From UBA4744 sp035282865 (GTDB lineage Bacteria; Actinomycetota; Acidimicrobiia; Spongiisociales; UBA4744), in NCBI GenBank assembly GCA_035282865.1, contig DATEVB010000213.1, positions 1 through 5,757 on the forward strand: a stretch of DNA of 5,757 nt, in the 5' to 3' direction. The notes beneath the pieces are model-generated. The model was not told the origin of the DNA, ran no database searches, and saw only the letters and a list, made by a program, of their open reading frames with translations. Shown here piece after piece: positions 1 to 5,312 of this stretch (position 1 is the stretch's first letter; each line of letters begins with the position of its first letter). The position numbers were made by a program, and so were the translations under genes.

Positions 1-423
1 GTAGACGATTTCGACGGTGACCCCGGCAGTTGTGAAGAGCGATGCAATCTGTCGTGCTTCCATGGTCCCCACGTTATCGGAGAGGTGTGACAGAAAACCG
101 TTCTGATCCTGGATCATCGATCTTTGGTCGGCCACTGCCGGGAGCATCGGTGATGGCAGCCGTCGGCGTCCCTGTTTCGACCACTCTCCGGGCCTGCATC
201 GACGTGGCGCGGTACAGGTCGAACCGGTGGACCCGGTAGCCTTCAGGTGGGCGGTATATGTTCCCGATCTGCCACCTCGATCGACCACCACGGTGGGTGG
301 CGGACTGGGGTGTCGTTCGATGATCTCCGTCGTACGCAGGAACTCCAGTCGACCATCGCCTCGCCTCAACCGGTCTGCTTCCTCAAACACCTGGGCGACG
401 ATTTCCGGCTGTGGATCGGGCAT
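1..423 (-). CDS. Partial hypothetical protein, probably frameshifted
   Basis: Reading leftward from the ATG at 423 the frame is open for 141 codons and runs off the left edge, so the C-terminus is missing. The first ~55 residues (starting MPDPQPEIVAQVFEEADRL) look like an ordinary acidic helical N-terminus. From about position 260 to 130, however, GC-rich third positions and protein-like composition (GYRVHRFDLYRATSMQARRV) belong to another frame, which ends at a TAA at 76-74. After that the original frame again reads plausibly (MEARQIASLFTTAGVTVEIVY), and an ATG at 63 could start a separate gene. So this is either one gene with two compensating frameshifts, a decaying pseudogene, or two short overlapping genes. 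An in-frame TAG lies four codons above the start and no clear Shine-Dalgarno is visible. I do not recognise the family. Confidence 0.4.
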   Translation of the reverse strand, partial: MPDPQPEIVAQVFEEADRLRRGDGRLEFLRTTEIIERHPSPPPTVVVDRGGRSGTYTAHLKATGSTGSTCTAPRRCRPGEWSKQGRRRLPSPMLPAVADQRSMIQDQNGFLSHLSDNVGTMEARQIASLFTTAGVTVEIVY

Positions 424-526
424 GCCCGCACGCTACCCGAGCATGACTAGTTCTTCGAGGGCTTCTTCAAAAGGTCCCCGAGGAGTGTATCAACCACGCT
501 GAGTGGTCAATAAGCTCCAGCGGTAT

Positions 527-1126
527 ATGGGAGGCGCGCAACCAAGGGCTGGTGTCCGAGCAATGACCACCGCCGGGGCGGGGCTGGTATTGGTGGTTGC
601 ATTGGTTCTGGGACCGTCCGGCGCCGCCGGCAATACGACACCGTTGCCCGGGGTTGTGGATCTCTCGGTTGAAGTCACGGCGCAGCCGAATCCGGTCGCT
701 GCCGGTTCCGTTATTGAGTACGAGAGCCTCATTCGCAACGGTGGGAACCTCGTGGCCGAACGGGTCGAGGGGATCTTTGAAGTACCGGCGGCGAGCGTCT
801 CGGCTGAAGCACGGTCACGATCTTGTACCGCGGTCGGATCGATGCGCCTCGAGCGCGACGGATCCACCCAGGACCAGCCTTGGACGGTGACCTGCGATGT
901 CGGCACGCTGCCACCCGGGACTGAAACCAGAGTGACCGTCTTCGTCACGACCGGAGCGCACGGCACGCACATGAGCGTGGTGACCGTATCCAGCGCCCAG
1001 GCCGATGCTCGGCCATCCGATAATCGGGTGGAGACACCTCTCTTGGTTCTCCCCGATGGGCCCGGGTTCCCCCCGGCTTTTCAGCAACCAGGCCCGCCGA
1101 ATCCGCTCGGCCGAACTACCGCCTGA
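527..1126 (+). CDS. Secreted protein with a single DUF11-like domain
   Basis: A protein of 199 residues from the ATG at 527; a GTG at 503 would add eight residues and an ATG at 563 would remove twelve. None has a convincing ribosome binding site. I prefer 527 because it keeps two arginines before the hydrophobic core (AGLVLVVALVLG), giving a normal signal peptide that probably ends near the AAG at residues 33-35. The mature part from about residue 44 (VDLSVEVTAQPNPVAAGSVIEYESLIRNGGN) matches the beta-sandwich DUF11/CARDB type of repeat found on bacterial cell surfaces, ending at the usual PSDNRVETPLLVL-like strand. Two cysteines (SRSCTAV and WTVTCDV) could form a disulfide. The Pro/Gly-rich tail has no sortase motif or second membrane helix, so the protein is probably released or loosely attached. 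Only one domain is present where such proteins often have several. Its role is unknown. Confidence 0.72.
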   Translation: MGGAQPRAGVRAMTTAGAGLVLVVALVLGPSGAAGNTTPLPGVVDLSVEVTAQPNPVAAGSVIEYESLIRNGGNLVAERVEGIFEVPAASVSAEARSRSCTAVGSMRLERDGSTQDQPWTVTCDVGTLPPGTETRVTVFVTTGAHGTHMSVVTVSSAQADARPSDNRVETPLLVLPDGPGFPPAFQQPGPPNPLGRTTA

Positions 1127-1281
1127 GCCGCGCATTGTCCACAAACGCCCGGCCCAGCCGAGCGCCGCGCCGGCCATCATCTCCGTCGCATCGGCTGCAT
1201 GACTGCGGGTAACTAGCCACCAGCCAATCCGCGCCAGCCGGATCCTCAAGTAGAGCGGTGTATCTCGCCCGCAGCTTCGAT

Positions 1282-1426
1282 GGCCGCGGCCGCGGAGACA
1301 GCCAATGCACTCTTCCTGAAGTCCGGGCCGTACCTCGTTTACGGAGTGGAGCGGACGCCGACCAGGGTGGCCACTCCGTGCAGCCGGAGGATTCGCTCCC
1401 CCTCCTGGAAAGGGGCGTTGCCGTGG
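1282..1426 (-). pseudogene. DUF488 pseudogene fragment
   Basis: This 145-base segment aligns without gaps to 3304-3448, the N-terminal part of the intact DUF488 gene in this window; I count about 12 differences (roughly 92% identity). In the DUF488 frame it reads HGNAPFQEGERILRLHGVATLVGVRSTP, then a TAA at 1341-1339 replaces the tyrosine codon (residue 42 of the intact protein), then resumes with YGPDFRKSALAVSAAAA. The conserved DVR motif has become GVR. Similarity stops abruptly on both sides, with neither the start codon region nor the C-terminal Cys-His-Arg motif present. It is therefore a truncated, stop-bearing copy, either from a local duplication or from a related gene acquired and lost. 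It is not expected to make a protein. Confidence 0.85.
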
Positions 1427-1438
1427 GGCAGCGCACCC

Positions 1439-1640
1439 TCATCCACGACTCCTGGGTATCCCTCCAGTCGCCATTACGTTGGTCAATACGGTCTTGGCGT
1501 CGTCTCGCGCCTCATCCAGTACCTCTTCCACGAGCCTTGCTCTGTGCACATCGCCCGACTTTGCGAAGTTGACATGCGAACTCGGTCCAGAGCTTCTCGA
1601 TCTCAGTAGCGAAGTCGGGCGGCTGGACGCATGATCTGGT
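1439..1640 (-). pseudogene. Frameshifted remnant of an unrecognised gene
   Basis: Two minus-strand frames complement each other. From about 1620 down to 1575 one frame reads PDFATEIEKLWTEFA with GC-rich third positions. From about 1575 to a TGA at 1441-1439 the other reads NFAKSGDVHRARLVEEVLDEARDDAKTVLTNVMATGG, an acidic, helix-like segment. Joining them needs a single frame change near 1575. No plausible start or upstream domain is visible. I read it as a decayed gene tail rather than a working gene, but an overlapping small gene or a sequencing error could give the same picture. The family is not recognised. Confidence 0.35.
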
Positions 1641-1911
1641 ACCAAGACGCTGACGAGCAAGCGCTCCCAGATTACAAAAAGGGGTCAACGCCGTCGTGGG
1701 CACCGTGGCGATGGTGGCAACGGTGGCGGTGCTGAGTGAAGTTGACCCGGTCGTCGATCACTCCCGGTACCCTGCTCAGAGCCGACTTCGGCGCCGTCGG
1801 ATGAATCTTCCCTGCCTGTTCGGTCTGACCGGGCGGTCTCGCACGCGGGTCGTCACTGGTGGAGTCTCATCGCAGTCGGCTCTTGAGACCAGCCACCGAG
1901 ACCGCCGTGCG

Positions 1912-2202
1912 TTACCGTGGAGTGAGGACGAGCACGCCCCCGACGACCATGGCGACCCCGATGGTCGCCACCAGCATCAGCACCCAGCGCCCGGACACGG
2001 CACCCTTACTGATCCGATACACCATGCCGACGAGTCCCCCCAAGAGGACCAGCCCCATGAGATCCCAGGCGGCGTCGCCACGGCCCAGGCTGCGGTAAGC
2101 GACCGCGGCCAGCAGGCCATACGAGACGACGAGATAGGCCAGGCGGTCGGCGACCAGGTCGACCTGGGCCTGGCGCTCGTCGCGCGGAACGAGGGGTTTC
2201 AT
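1912..2202 (-). CDS. Small three-helix membrane protein of XRE operon
   Basis: A 96-residue integral membrane protein. A short charged N-terminal helix (PRDERQAQVDLVADR) is followed by three predicted transmembrane helices at about residues 20-37, 46-63 and 73-93. The layout, including the DER-rich start, resembles the DUF2178-like membrane partners that sit next to small XRE regulators; I infer this from architecture, not from a search. The start is well fixed: AAGGAG lies seven bases before the ATG at 2202, and the ATG overlaps the TGA of the upstream regulator as ATGA, so translation is probably coupled. Transcription should come from the autoregulated promoter in front of the XRE gene. 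Its substrate or partner is unknown; a membrane signal controlling the repressor, or a transporter-like role, would both fit. Confidence 0.75.
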   Translation of the reverse strand: MKPLVPRDERQAQVDLVADRLAYLVVSYGLLAAVAYRSLGRGDAAWDLMGLVLLGGLVGMVYRISKGAVSGRWVLMLVATIGVAMVVGGVLVLTPR

Positions 2203-2426
2203 GTCTCATCTCCTTCTATCCAGAAGAGCTCATCGACGGGTACGTCGAAGACGTGGGCGAGGCGAAACGCGAGCAGGGCGGACGGGCAGTACTGGCCAGT
2301 CTCGATCGAGCTGATCGTCTGGCGGCTTACGCCGACGGCCGCTGCCAGCTCGCTCTGCGACAGGTCACGCTCGGCGCGAGCGACGCGCAATCGGTTCGTG
2401 AGCCGCGGACTCGACCTGGCCTTCAT
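2199..2426 (-). CDS. XRE-family transcriptional regulator
   Basis: A 75-residue protein that is essentially one helix-turn-helix domain. Residues 9-18 (LTNRLRVARA) form helix 1, LSQSELAAAVGV at 22-33 carries the first half of the HTH, and SRQTISSIETGQYCPSALLAFRLAHVFDVPVDELF at 34-68 includes the recognition helix and the conserved C-terminal FDVPVDELF seen in YozG/YgzD-type XRE proteins. I choose the ATG at 2426. The longer frame opening with TTG at 2465 would have its start inside the TTGACA -35 box and the operator, so it would lie upstream of the likely transcript. The mRNA would begin about three bases before the ATG, so it is nearly leaderless. It overlaps the membrane-protein gene by four bases and probably represses its own operon. 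Confidence 0.85.
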   Translation of the reverse strand: MKARSSPRLTNRLRVARAERDLSQSELAAAVGVSRQTISSIETGQYCPSALLAFRLAHVFDVPVDELFWIEGDET

Positions 2427-2435
2427 TCCTTCCGC

Positions 2436-2465
2436 ATTCTGCACGGCGTGACTCAGATATGTCAA
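2436..2465 (-). promoter_or_regulatory. Promoter of the XRE-membrane protein operon
   Basis: On the minus strand a consensus TTGACA (2465-2460) and CAGAAT (2441-2436; four of six matches to TATAAT) are separated by 18 bases. The predicted transcription start is about 2429, three bases before the ATG at 2426, giving a nearly leaderless message. The -35 box overlaps the palindromic operator by two bases. Confidence 0.6.
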
Positions 2466-2480
2466 GTGACCTTGTCACTT
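2464..2480. promoter_or_regulatory. Palindromic operator, probably for the XRE regulator
   Basis: AAGTGAC at 2464-2470 and GTCACTT at 2474-2480 form a perfect 7-base inverted repeat with a 3-base spacer. It touches the -35 box of the XRE promoter, which is where an autorepressor would block RNA polymerase. That the XRE protein binds here is inferred from position and symmetry. Confidence 0.6.
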
Positions 2481-2738
2481 TGCCAAGGACGCTGTTCTAT
2501 CCGGAGCCGAGCCAGGAGGTACGGTCAACTTGAGCCACATATGGCGGTGATCATGTACGGGTTCGAGGAGCCTCAAACACTGAAAGCCAACAGACGACCG
2601 GCTAGGCCCCACCGTCGCATCAGGTTGACAACAGCGAACTGAACACCACGCTCAGAGCGTACGTCCAAGCGGCAGTCACCGGACCGCTTCGATGGATCGC
2701 TTCATACCCTCCAACGCACCGACCGGGTGTGACACTCA
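2481..2738. other. Intergenic stretch without recognisable gene
   Basis: About 260 bases between the XRE operator and the left end of the transposase fragment. Short open frames occur on both strands, for example a minus-strand frame ending VTAAWTYALSVVFSSLLST, but none has a start with ribosome binding site or a recognisable domain. Decayed sequence from earlier insertions is possible. Confidence 0.4.
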
Positions 2739-2996
2739 GGCCTTCCACGCCACAGGCGGTGGGTGAGGGTTGAGCCCTCCTCCTTTCAGTTGGTGACGAA
2801 ACCAACGAAGGAAAGAGGACCCCAGATGGGTGATCGGATCGAAGTGCCGTTGGATCCGGCGGATCTGGAGGTGGTGGCAAGCGATGTGGTGGGAGGCATA
2901 TTGGAGGTTACGGTGCAAGAGTCCTTTCCTCGTGCCTGTCATCACTGCGGGCCGATCGATGTAGTGGGCCATGGCGTCAACTCAAGAACGACGAGA
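2739..2996 (+). mobile_element. 5' fragment of an ISL3-family insertion sequence
   Basis: The transposase start region with its leader is preserved but the element is cut off after about 57 codons, next to the DUF488 gene. The left boundary at about 2739 (a GG followed by CTTCCACGCC) is a guess based on the look of ISL3-type terminal repeats; no right end is present to confirm it. A hairpin in the leader (2783-2811; GTTGGT with ACCAAC around a 6-base loop) lies just before the ribosome binding site and may shield the transposase from read-through, as in other insertion sequences. Confidence 0.6.
2826..2996 (+). pseudogene. Truncated ISL3-family transposase N-terminus
   Basis: Starts with ATG at 2826 after a purine-rich GGAAAGAGG. 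The 57-residue fragment has the typical ISL3 beginning: a beta-rich lead (IEVPLDPADLEVVASDVVGGILEVTVQESFPRACHHCG) carrying the first CxxC of the zinc ribbon at residues 38 and 41, then VVGHG at 46-50. Intact ISL3 transposases are about 400 residues, with a second CxxC, an HTH and a DDE catalytic domain. All of these are missing. Past about 2992 the frame continues only by reading across the antisense of the DUF488 gene. It is an inactive remnant. Confidence 0.75.
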
Positions 2997-2997
2997 T

Positions 2998-3486
2998 TCA
3001 AATCCCGAGCGAAGGCTGATGCCGGTGGGCGGTGCCATCGGGGAGAATGTGGAACACCTCGCACCCGAGTGCCTCGAGCTGAGGCGCCAGGATGAGGCAC
3101 CGGTGGCAGTGCGCCGGATCCCGTTCTGCGCACAACAGTGCCACCGGACCGGTCGTATTGAGGGCAATCACCTCGGCCAGCGCTCCCCGAAACGATGCTG
3201 ATTCCACCACAGCCTGCCCATCCGCCCTGACTTCGGGGGTCGCACGGCCCGATCCGTCCGGGCGTCCTCCGAGTCGATCTCCCATCCACCGGTAGCCGAG
3301 CCCGGCCGCGGCCGCCGAGGCAGCCAAGACACTCTTCCTGAAGTCCGGGCCGTACTTCGAGTACGGAGTGGAGCGGACGTCGACCAGGGTGGCGACTCCG
3401 TGCAGCCGGAGGATTCGCTCAATCTCCTGGAAAGGGGCGTTGCCGTGGCCCACGGTGAATATCCTCGGCTTGATTGGTGGGTTCAT
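2998..3486 (-). CDS. DUF488 domain-containing protein
   Basis: A 162-residue protein with the three DUF488 signatures in order: FTVGHGNAPFQEIERIL at 10-26 (the TxGHS-like motif, here GHG), LVDVRSTPYSKYGPDF at 34-49, and ALLCAERDPAHCHR at 116-129 with the conserved Cys-His-Arg. DUF488 proteins are cytosolic and of unsettled biochemical function, with the cysteines suggesting catalysis or nucleic-acid related chemistry. I choose the ATG at 3486, which has GAAG eight bases upstream, over the TTG at 3492. It lies 40 bases downstream of the RecB-type nuclease gene in the same direction and is probably cotranscribed with it. The TGA at 3000-2998 sits at the junction with the ISL3 fragment, so the last few residues may differ from the ancestral end. 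A degenerate second copy of its N-terminal part lies at 1282-1426. Confidence 0.88.
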   Translation of the reverse strand: MNPPIKPRIFTVGHGNAPFQEIERILRLHGVATLVDVRSTPYSKYGPDFRKSVLAASAAAAGLGYRWMGDRLGGRPDGSGRATPEVRADGQAVVESASFRGALAEVIALNTTGPVALLCAERDPAHCHRCLILAPQLEALGCEVFHILPDGTAHRHQPSLGI

Positions 3487-3526
3487 GGGCAACGCTTCAA
3501 GTGGATATTCCCAAGATACCCGCCAT

Positions 3527-4318
3527 TCAGGCCTCCGAGGCCAGGAGGGCGGGCGCCTCTTCTTCTTGCCAGGCCGGGCACATATCCTTGAACGAACACC
3601 AGTCGCACAATCGGCCCGGCCGGGGAGGGAAGTGGTTGCGATCGATGGCCCGGTCGATCGCTCCCCACAGGGCCCGTAGTTGTCGGTCCATCGCTTCCAG
3701 TTGCCGATCTTCGATGGCCAACCGGTACATGGTCGGGCCGTTCAAGTACAGGAGTCGCACCTCGACAGGGGTCCGGCCGAACTGTTTCTTGATGAGGAGC
3801 GCGTAGATCTTCAAGGCAAAGAAGGCCGGCAGGGCATATCGTTCGGGCGGCGCTTTGCCCGACTTGTAGTCCGTGATGACGAGGCTGCCGTTCGGGAGTT
3901 CGTCGATCCGGTCCAGGATGCCACGGATGGTGATGCCGCCGAGGTCCTCCAACATGTCCAACTCGCGATCGAGCGGAGCCACGCTGGTTGGGTCTTCGAG
4001 GGTGAAGTAATTGAGCAGCAGGCTCAGGCTTTCGATTCCCCACCGGCGCTCCTCTTCGATCGACTCGAAGAGGTGAGTGAACTCTTCCGACCCGCGCATC
4101 TCCGTCCACGCCTCCCGGAAGAGCTCCGAGAGGGCTCCCGGGGTGCGCTCCGGAGCGGGGAGGTCGTACAGTCGCTCGAGCGCCAGATGCGCAGTTGTTC
4201 CCCTGGCCTGATATACCGTGGTCGGCTCGGGGAGCCTGTCGATAGTCCGGAACTTGAAGAGTTGCGGGCATATCTTGAAATCTGATGCACGGCTCGGGGA
4301 AAGCGTTTCCAAGCTCAT
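3527..4318 (-). CDS. RecB/Cas4-type PD-(D/E)XK nuclease
   Basis: A 263-residue protein of the PDDEXK_1 (RecB-family exonuclease) group common in actinobacteria. Visible motifs are LSPSRASDFKICPQLFKF at 6-23, RGTTAHLALERL at 39-50 with the motif I histidine H44, ILDRIDEL at 134-141 with D136/D139, and VITDYKSGK at 147-155 with the D150-x-K152 catalytic pair. Cysteines at 17, 238, 241 and 247 (C-x2-C-x5-C near the C-terminus) match the [4Fe-4S] pattern of Cas4 and AddB. The glutamine of the usual QxxxY motif seems absent (FFALKIYALL, Y172). The protein probably cuts or resects DNA in repair. I start it at the ATG at 4318, seven bases after a TATAGT -10 box, so the mRNA is likely leaderless; an ATG at 4336 is an alternative but lies over that box. 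No helicase, Cas1 or CRISPR is nearby. Confidence 0.88.
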   Translation of the reverse strand: MSLETLSPSRASDFKICPQLFKFRTIDRLPEPTTVYQARGTTAHLALERLYDLPAPERTPGALSELFREAWTEMRGSEEFTHLFESIEEERRWGIESLSLLLNYFTLEDPTSVAPLDRELDMLEDLGGITIRGILDRIDELPNGSLVITDYKSGKAPPERYALPAFFALKIYALLIKKQFGRTPVEVRLLYLNGPTMYRLAIEDRQLEAMDRQLRALWGAIDRAIDRNHFPPRPGRLCDWCSFKDMCPAWQEEEAPALLASEA

Positions 4319-4324
4319 GGGGCG

Positions 4325-4330
4325 ACTATA
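4325..4330 (-). promoter_or_regulatory. -10 box of the RecB-type nuclease gene
   Basis: TATAGT on the minus strand places the transcription start at about 4318, the A of the ATG, so translation would be leaderless. No consensus -35 is seen at the right distance (CCATAC at 4353-4348). The TCGCGAAATC pair of the divergent RNA unit lies 51-87 bases upstream and might help activate it. Confidence 0.45.
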
Positions 4331-4380
4331 GGACATGGGAATGACATGTATGGGATTCGTCAGAGTCGCCGGTCCGAGGA

Positions 4381-4411
4381 TCGCGAAATCTTCCCACCCG
4401 GTCGCGAAATC
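4381..4411 (+). promoter_or_regulatory. Paired TCGCGAAATC boxes, unit A
   Basis: Exact TCGCGAAATC at 4381-4390 and at 4402-4411, a 21-base period that puts both on the same face of the helix. Box 2 begins 27 bases before the -35 of RNA A, the typical place for an activator. The pair lies between RNA A and the divergent nuclease gene and could serve both. The binding protein is unknown. Confidence 0.6.
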
Positions 4412-4428
4412 TCGATAGGCGTAATCAG

Positions 4429-4457
4429 TTGAATGGTCAGATTGCCGAGGGTATGTT
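4429..4457 (+). promoter_or_regulatory. Promoter of RNA A
   Basis: TTGAAT (4429-4434), a 17-base spacer and TATGTT (4452-4457). The start of transcription is predicted near 4464. Both hexamers are imperfect, which fits dependence on the upstream boxes. The element is recognised mainly because the two other units have the same layout. Confidence 0.6.
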
Positions 4458-4463
4458 TGTGAG

Positions 4464-4618
4464 TGCCGCTGAGGGGGCAACTCCAAAGGCGGACCGGCAG
4501 CCGCTGAGAAGCAGCTGCGGTTTCCCTCCGGGAGACCCGCCCTTCGGGGACCGGGAGTTCCGGTGGGAAGAGAACCCCGAGAGGGTGAAAGCTTCGGCCC
4601 ACACTCCCTCGGGGTCTC
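4464..4618 (+). ncRNA. Structured RNA A, about 155 nt, unknown family
   Basis: Predicted from promoter to terminator; no reading frame with a ribosome binding site lies within it. Hairpin I (4466-4492) has a CCGC-based lower stem, an internal mismatch, and GGGG-GCAA-CUCC at the tip. The middle (4498-4520) can form a CCGC/GCGG hairpin. The distal stem pairs UUCCCuCCG (4522-4530) with CGGuGGGAA (4561-4569), eight of nine pairs, enclosing GGAGACC, a UUCG-capped hairpin (CCC-UUCG-GGG) and GGAGUU. An alternative pairing of ACCGG (4493-4497) with CCGGU (4560-4564) would compete. The terminator hairpin follows directly. Homologues are RNAs B and C in this window. A regulatory RNA, a protein-binding RNA or a scaffold is possible; the sequence does not choose between them. 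Confidence 0.6.
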
Positions 4619-4620
4619 TC
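4574..4620 (+). terminator. Terminator hairpin of RNA A
   Basis: ACCCCGAG (4574-4581) pairs with CTCGGGGT (4608-4615), with further pairs GGG-UG to CAC-UCC inside. The apical part GGGTGAAAGCTTCGGC is shared with units B and C. The tail TCTCTC is a weak U-tract, so read-through into the next unit is conceivable. Confidence 0.65.
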
Positions 4621-4692
4621 GCGTCTCGGCTCGCTGCGCCCACAGCTTCCAGCCCCCAGATCGCATCGCTCCCGGCTTTCAGCCACAGCGGC

Positions 4693-4722
4693 TCGCGAAA
4701 TCCGATTTGGGGTCGCGAAATC
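4693..4722 (+). promoter_or_regulatory. Paired TCGCGAAATC boxes, unit B
   Basis: Exact TCGCGAAATC at 4693-4702 and 4713-4722, period 20 bases. The spacer CGATTTGGGG resembles that of unit C (CAGGTTTGGG). Box 2 begins 26 bases before the -35 of RNA B. Confidence 0.6.
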
Positions 4723-4738
4723 AAGGTAGGTAGTGGAG

Positions 4739-4767
4739 TTGCGCAGCGAGGCGTCGGACCTTAGGTT
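4739..4767 (+). promoter_or_regulatory. Promoter of RNA B
   Basis: TTGCGC (4739-4744), a 17-base spacer and TAGGTT (4762-4767). The -10 is the weakest of the three. Predicted start near 4774. Support comes from its identical placement relative to the boxes and to the conserved GGCAACTC. Confidence 0.5.
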
Positions 4768-4919
4768 CCTCTTCGCCGCTTCGGAGGCAACTCGGAAGCG
4801 GTACTGGGAACCCCAGTCGGTTTACCGGAAGGGCGGACCAGTTTCCTCAGATGATGCTCCTGTAAGGGGGCAACGGACGGGAGAGCCTTCGGGTTCGAAA
4901 CGAACGGTCATGTGAGGGT

Positions 4920-4940
4920 CTCCCCGGCAACGGGGGGTTT
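4920..4940 (+). terminator. Possible internal terminator in RNA B
   Basis: CUCCCCG (4920-4926), loop GCAA, CGGGGGG (4931-4937), then TTT. The U-run is short, so it may act as an attenuator or simply be a structural hairpin of the long RNA. Confidence 0.4.
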
Positions 4941-5117
4941 CCGCTTCGAAAGGGGCGGGCGCTTTGACCGGGCTTCGGTTCGGTGAGAGTGAGGCTTCGG
5001 AACTGGGCTTCGGTTCGGTGAAGAGCCGACCTTCGGTACGGGCTTAGGTCCGGATCGGAGTCCGTGGCCCTTGGGCTGCGGATACTGGAGCCGGCGCAAG
5101 CTGGTTTCGGTTTGAGA

Positions 5118-5163
5118 ACCCCGAGAGGGTGAAAGCTCCGGCCGACGCTCCCTCGGGGTTTCT
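5118..5163 (+). terminator. Terminator hairpin of RNA B
   Basis: ACCCCGAG (5118-5125) pairs with CTCGGGGT (5152-5159), with GGG-UG opposite CGCUCC inside, then TTTCTC. Apical sequence GGGTGAAAGCTCCGGC differs from A and C by one base in the loop (T to C). Confidence 0.7.
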
Positions 5164-5312
5164 CGCGCCTCGGGTTTTCGTTCCGCTCGCCGCTTCCACC
5201 TTCCAATTCCCAGCTTCCAATGTGTTTGTCCGGCGAGCGGAGCGAGCCGGTCGGGGGAGTACCGCCGAAGGCGGGGCGAGGGATCCCAGCTTGACGGCCG
5301 CCGGCTGGTGGT

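Larger units (their letters stand above)
1127..1911. other. Degenerate stretch without an intact gene
   Basis: Nearly 800 bases with no convincing complete gene. It contains the DUF488 pseudogene fragment at 1282-1426 and the frameshifted remnant at 1439-1640, listed separately. On the minus strand just beyond the DUF488 fragment (about 1260-1116) a frame reading YTALLEDPAGADWLVASYPQS and ending in TAG looks weakly protein-like and may be a third remnant fused to it. Between 1704 and 1911 I see no gene. An inverted repeat (GTCTCA with TGAGAC, about 1863-1889) lies downstream of the minus-strand membrane-protein gene and could act as a weak terminator, but it lacks a U-tract. The open frame at 1696-2451 on the plus strand is the shadow of the two minus-strand genes. 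Confidence 0.5.
4774..5163 (+). ncRNA. Structured RNA B, about 390 nt, expanded homologue
   Basis: Hairpin I (4776-4801) is the best of the three: CCGCUUC pairs with GAAGCGG, one G-G mismatch, then GAG-GCAA-CUC. The middle holds ACUGGG-AAC-CCCAGU (4803-4817) and CUCCCCG-GCAA-CGGGGGG-UUU (4920-4940). The latter looks like an internal terminator, so a short form of about 165 nt, the size of RNAs A and C, may coexist with the long one. The distal stem, CUUUGACCG (4962-4970) with CGGUUUGAG (5108-5116), here encloses about 137 bases instead of 30. That insert holds two related UUCG hairpins (4967-4984 and 5002-5019), CCGUGGCC...GGCUGCGG (5062-5081) and AGCCGGC-GCAA-GCUGGUU (5089-5106). The first UUCG hairpin competes with the distal stem, so two folds are possible. 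No protein gene is evident. Confidence 0.55.

Noticed and set aside
1696..2451. 251-codon plus-strand open frame
   Set aside because: It lies antisense to the XRE and membrane-protein genes, both of which have clear domains, a Shine-Dalgarno and an ATGA overlap. Its His/Asp/Pro-rich product is typical of a GC-rich shadow.
2427..2465. TTG start at 2465 for the XRE protein
   Set aside because: The TTG is part of the -35 box and the operator arm, so it would not be in the predicted mRNA, and the extra 13 residues are not part of the HTH fold.
2997..3095. Extension of the ISL3 transposase frame to 3095
   Set aside because: Beyond about 2996 the frame is antisense to the DUF488 gene and contains no second CxxC spacing or HTH expected of ISL3.
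3483..4271. 262-codon minus-strand frame and the 201-codon plus-strand frame at 3680-4285
   Set aside because: Both overlap the nuclease gene, whose frame carries all catalytic and cysteine motifs; these are shadows of high-GC coding DNA.
4319..4666. N-terminal extension of the nuclease to position 4666
   Set aside because: The extension would run through RNA A and its control boxes and has no domain similarity, whereas the conserved LSPSRASDF motif begins right after the ATG at 4318.
4429..4764. Open plus-strand frame across RNA A
   Set aside because: It begins inside the -35 region, has no ribosome binding site, runs through the terminator hairpin, and is not conserved in the other two units.
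4890..4912. GGGTTCGAAAC resembling a tRNA T-arm
   Set aside because: No acceptor, D or anticodon arm can be placed around it, and it fits a UUCG hairpin or the GTTCG-AAA-CGAAC hairpin of RNA B.
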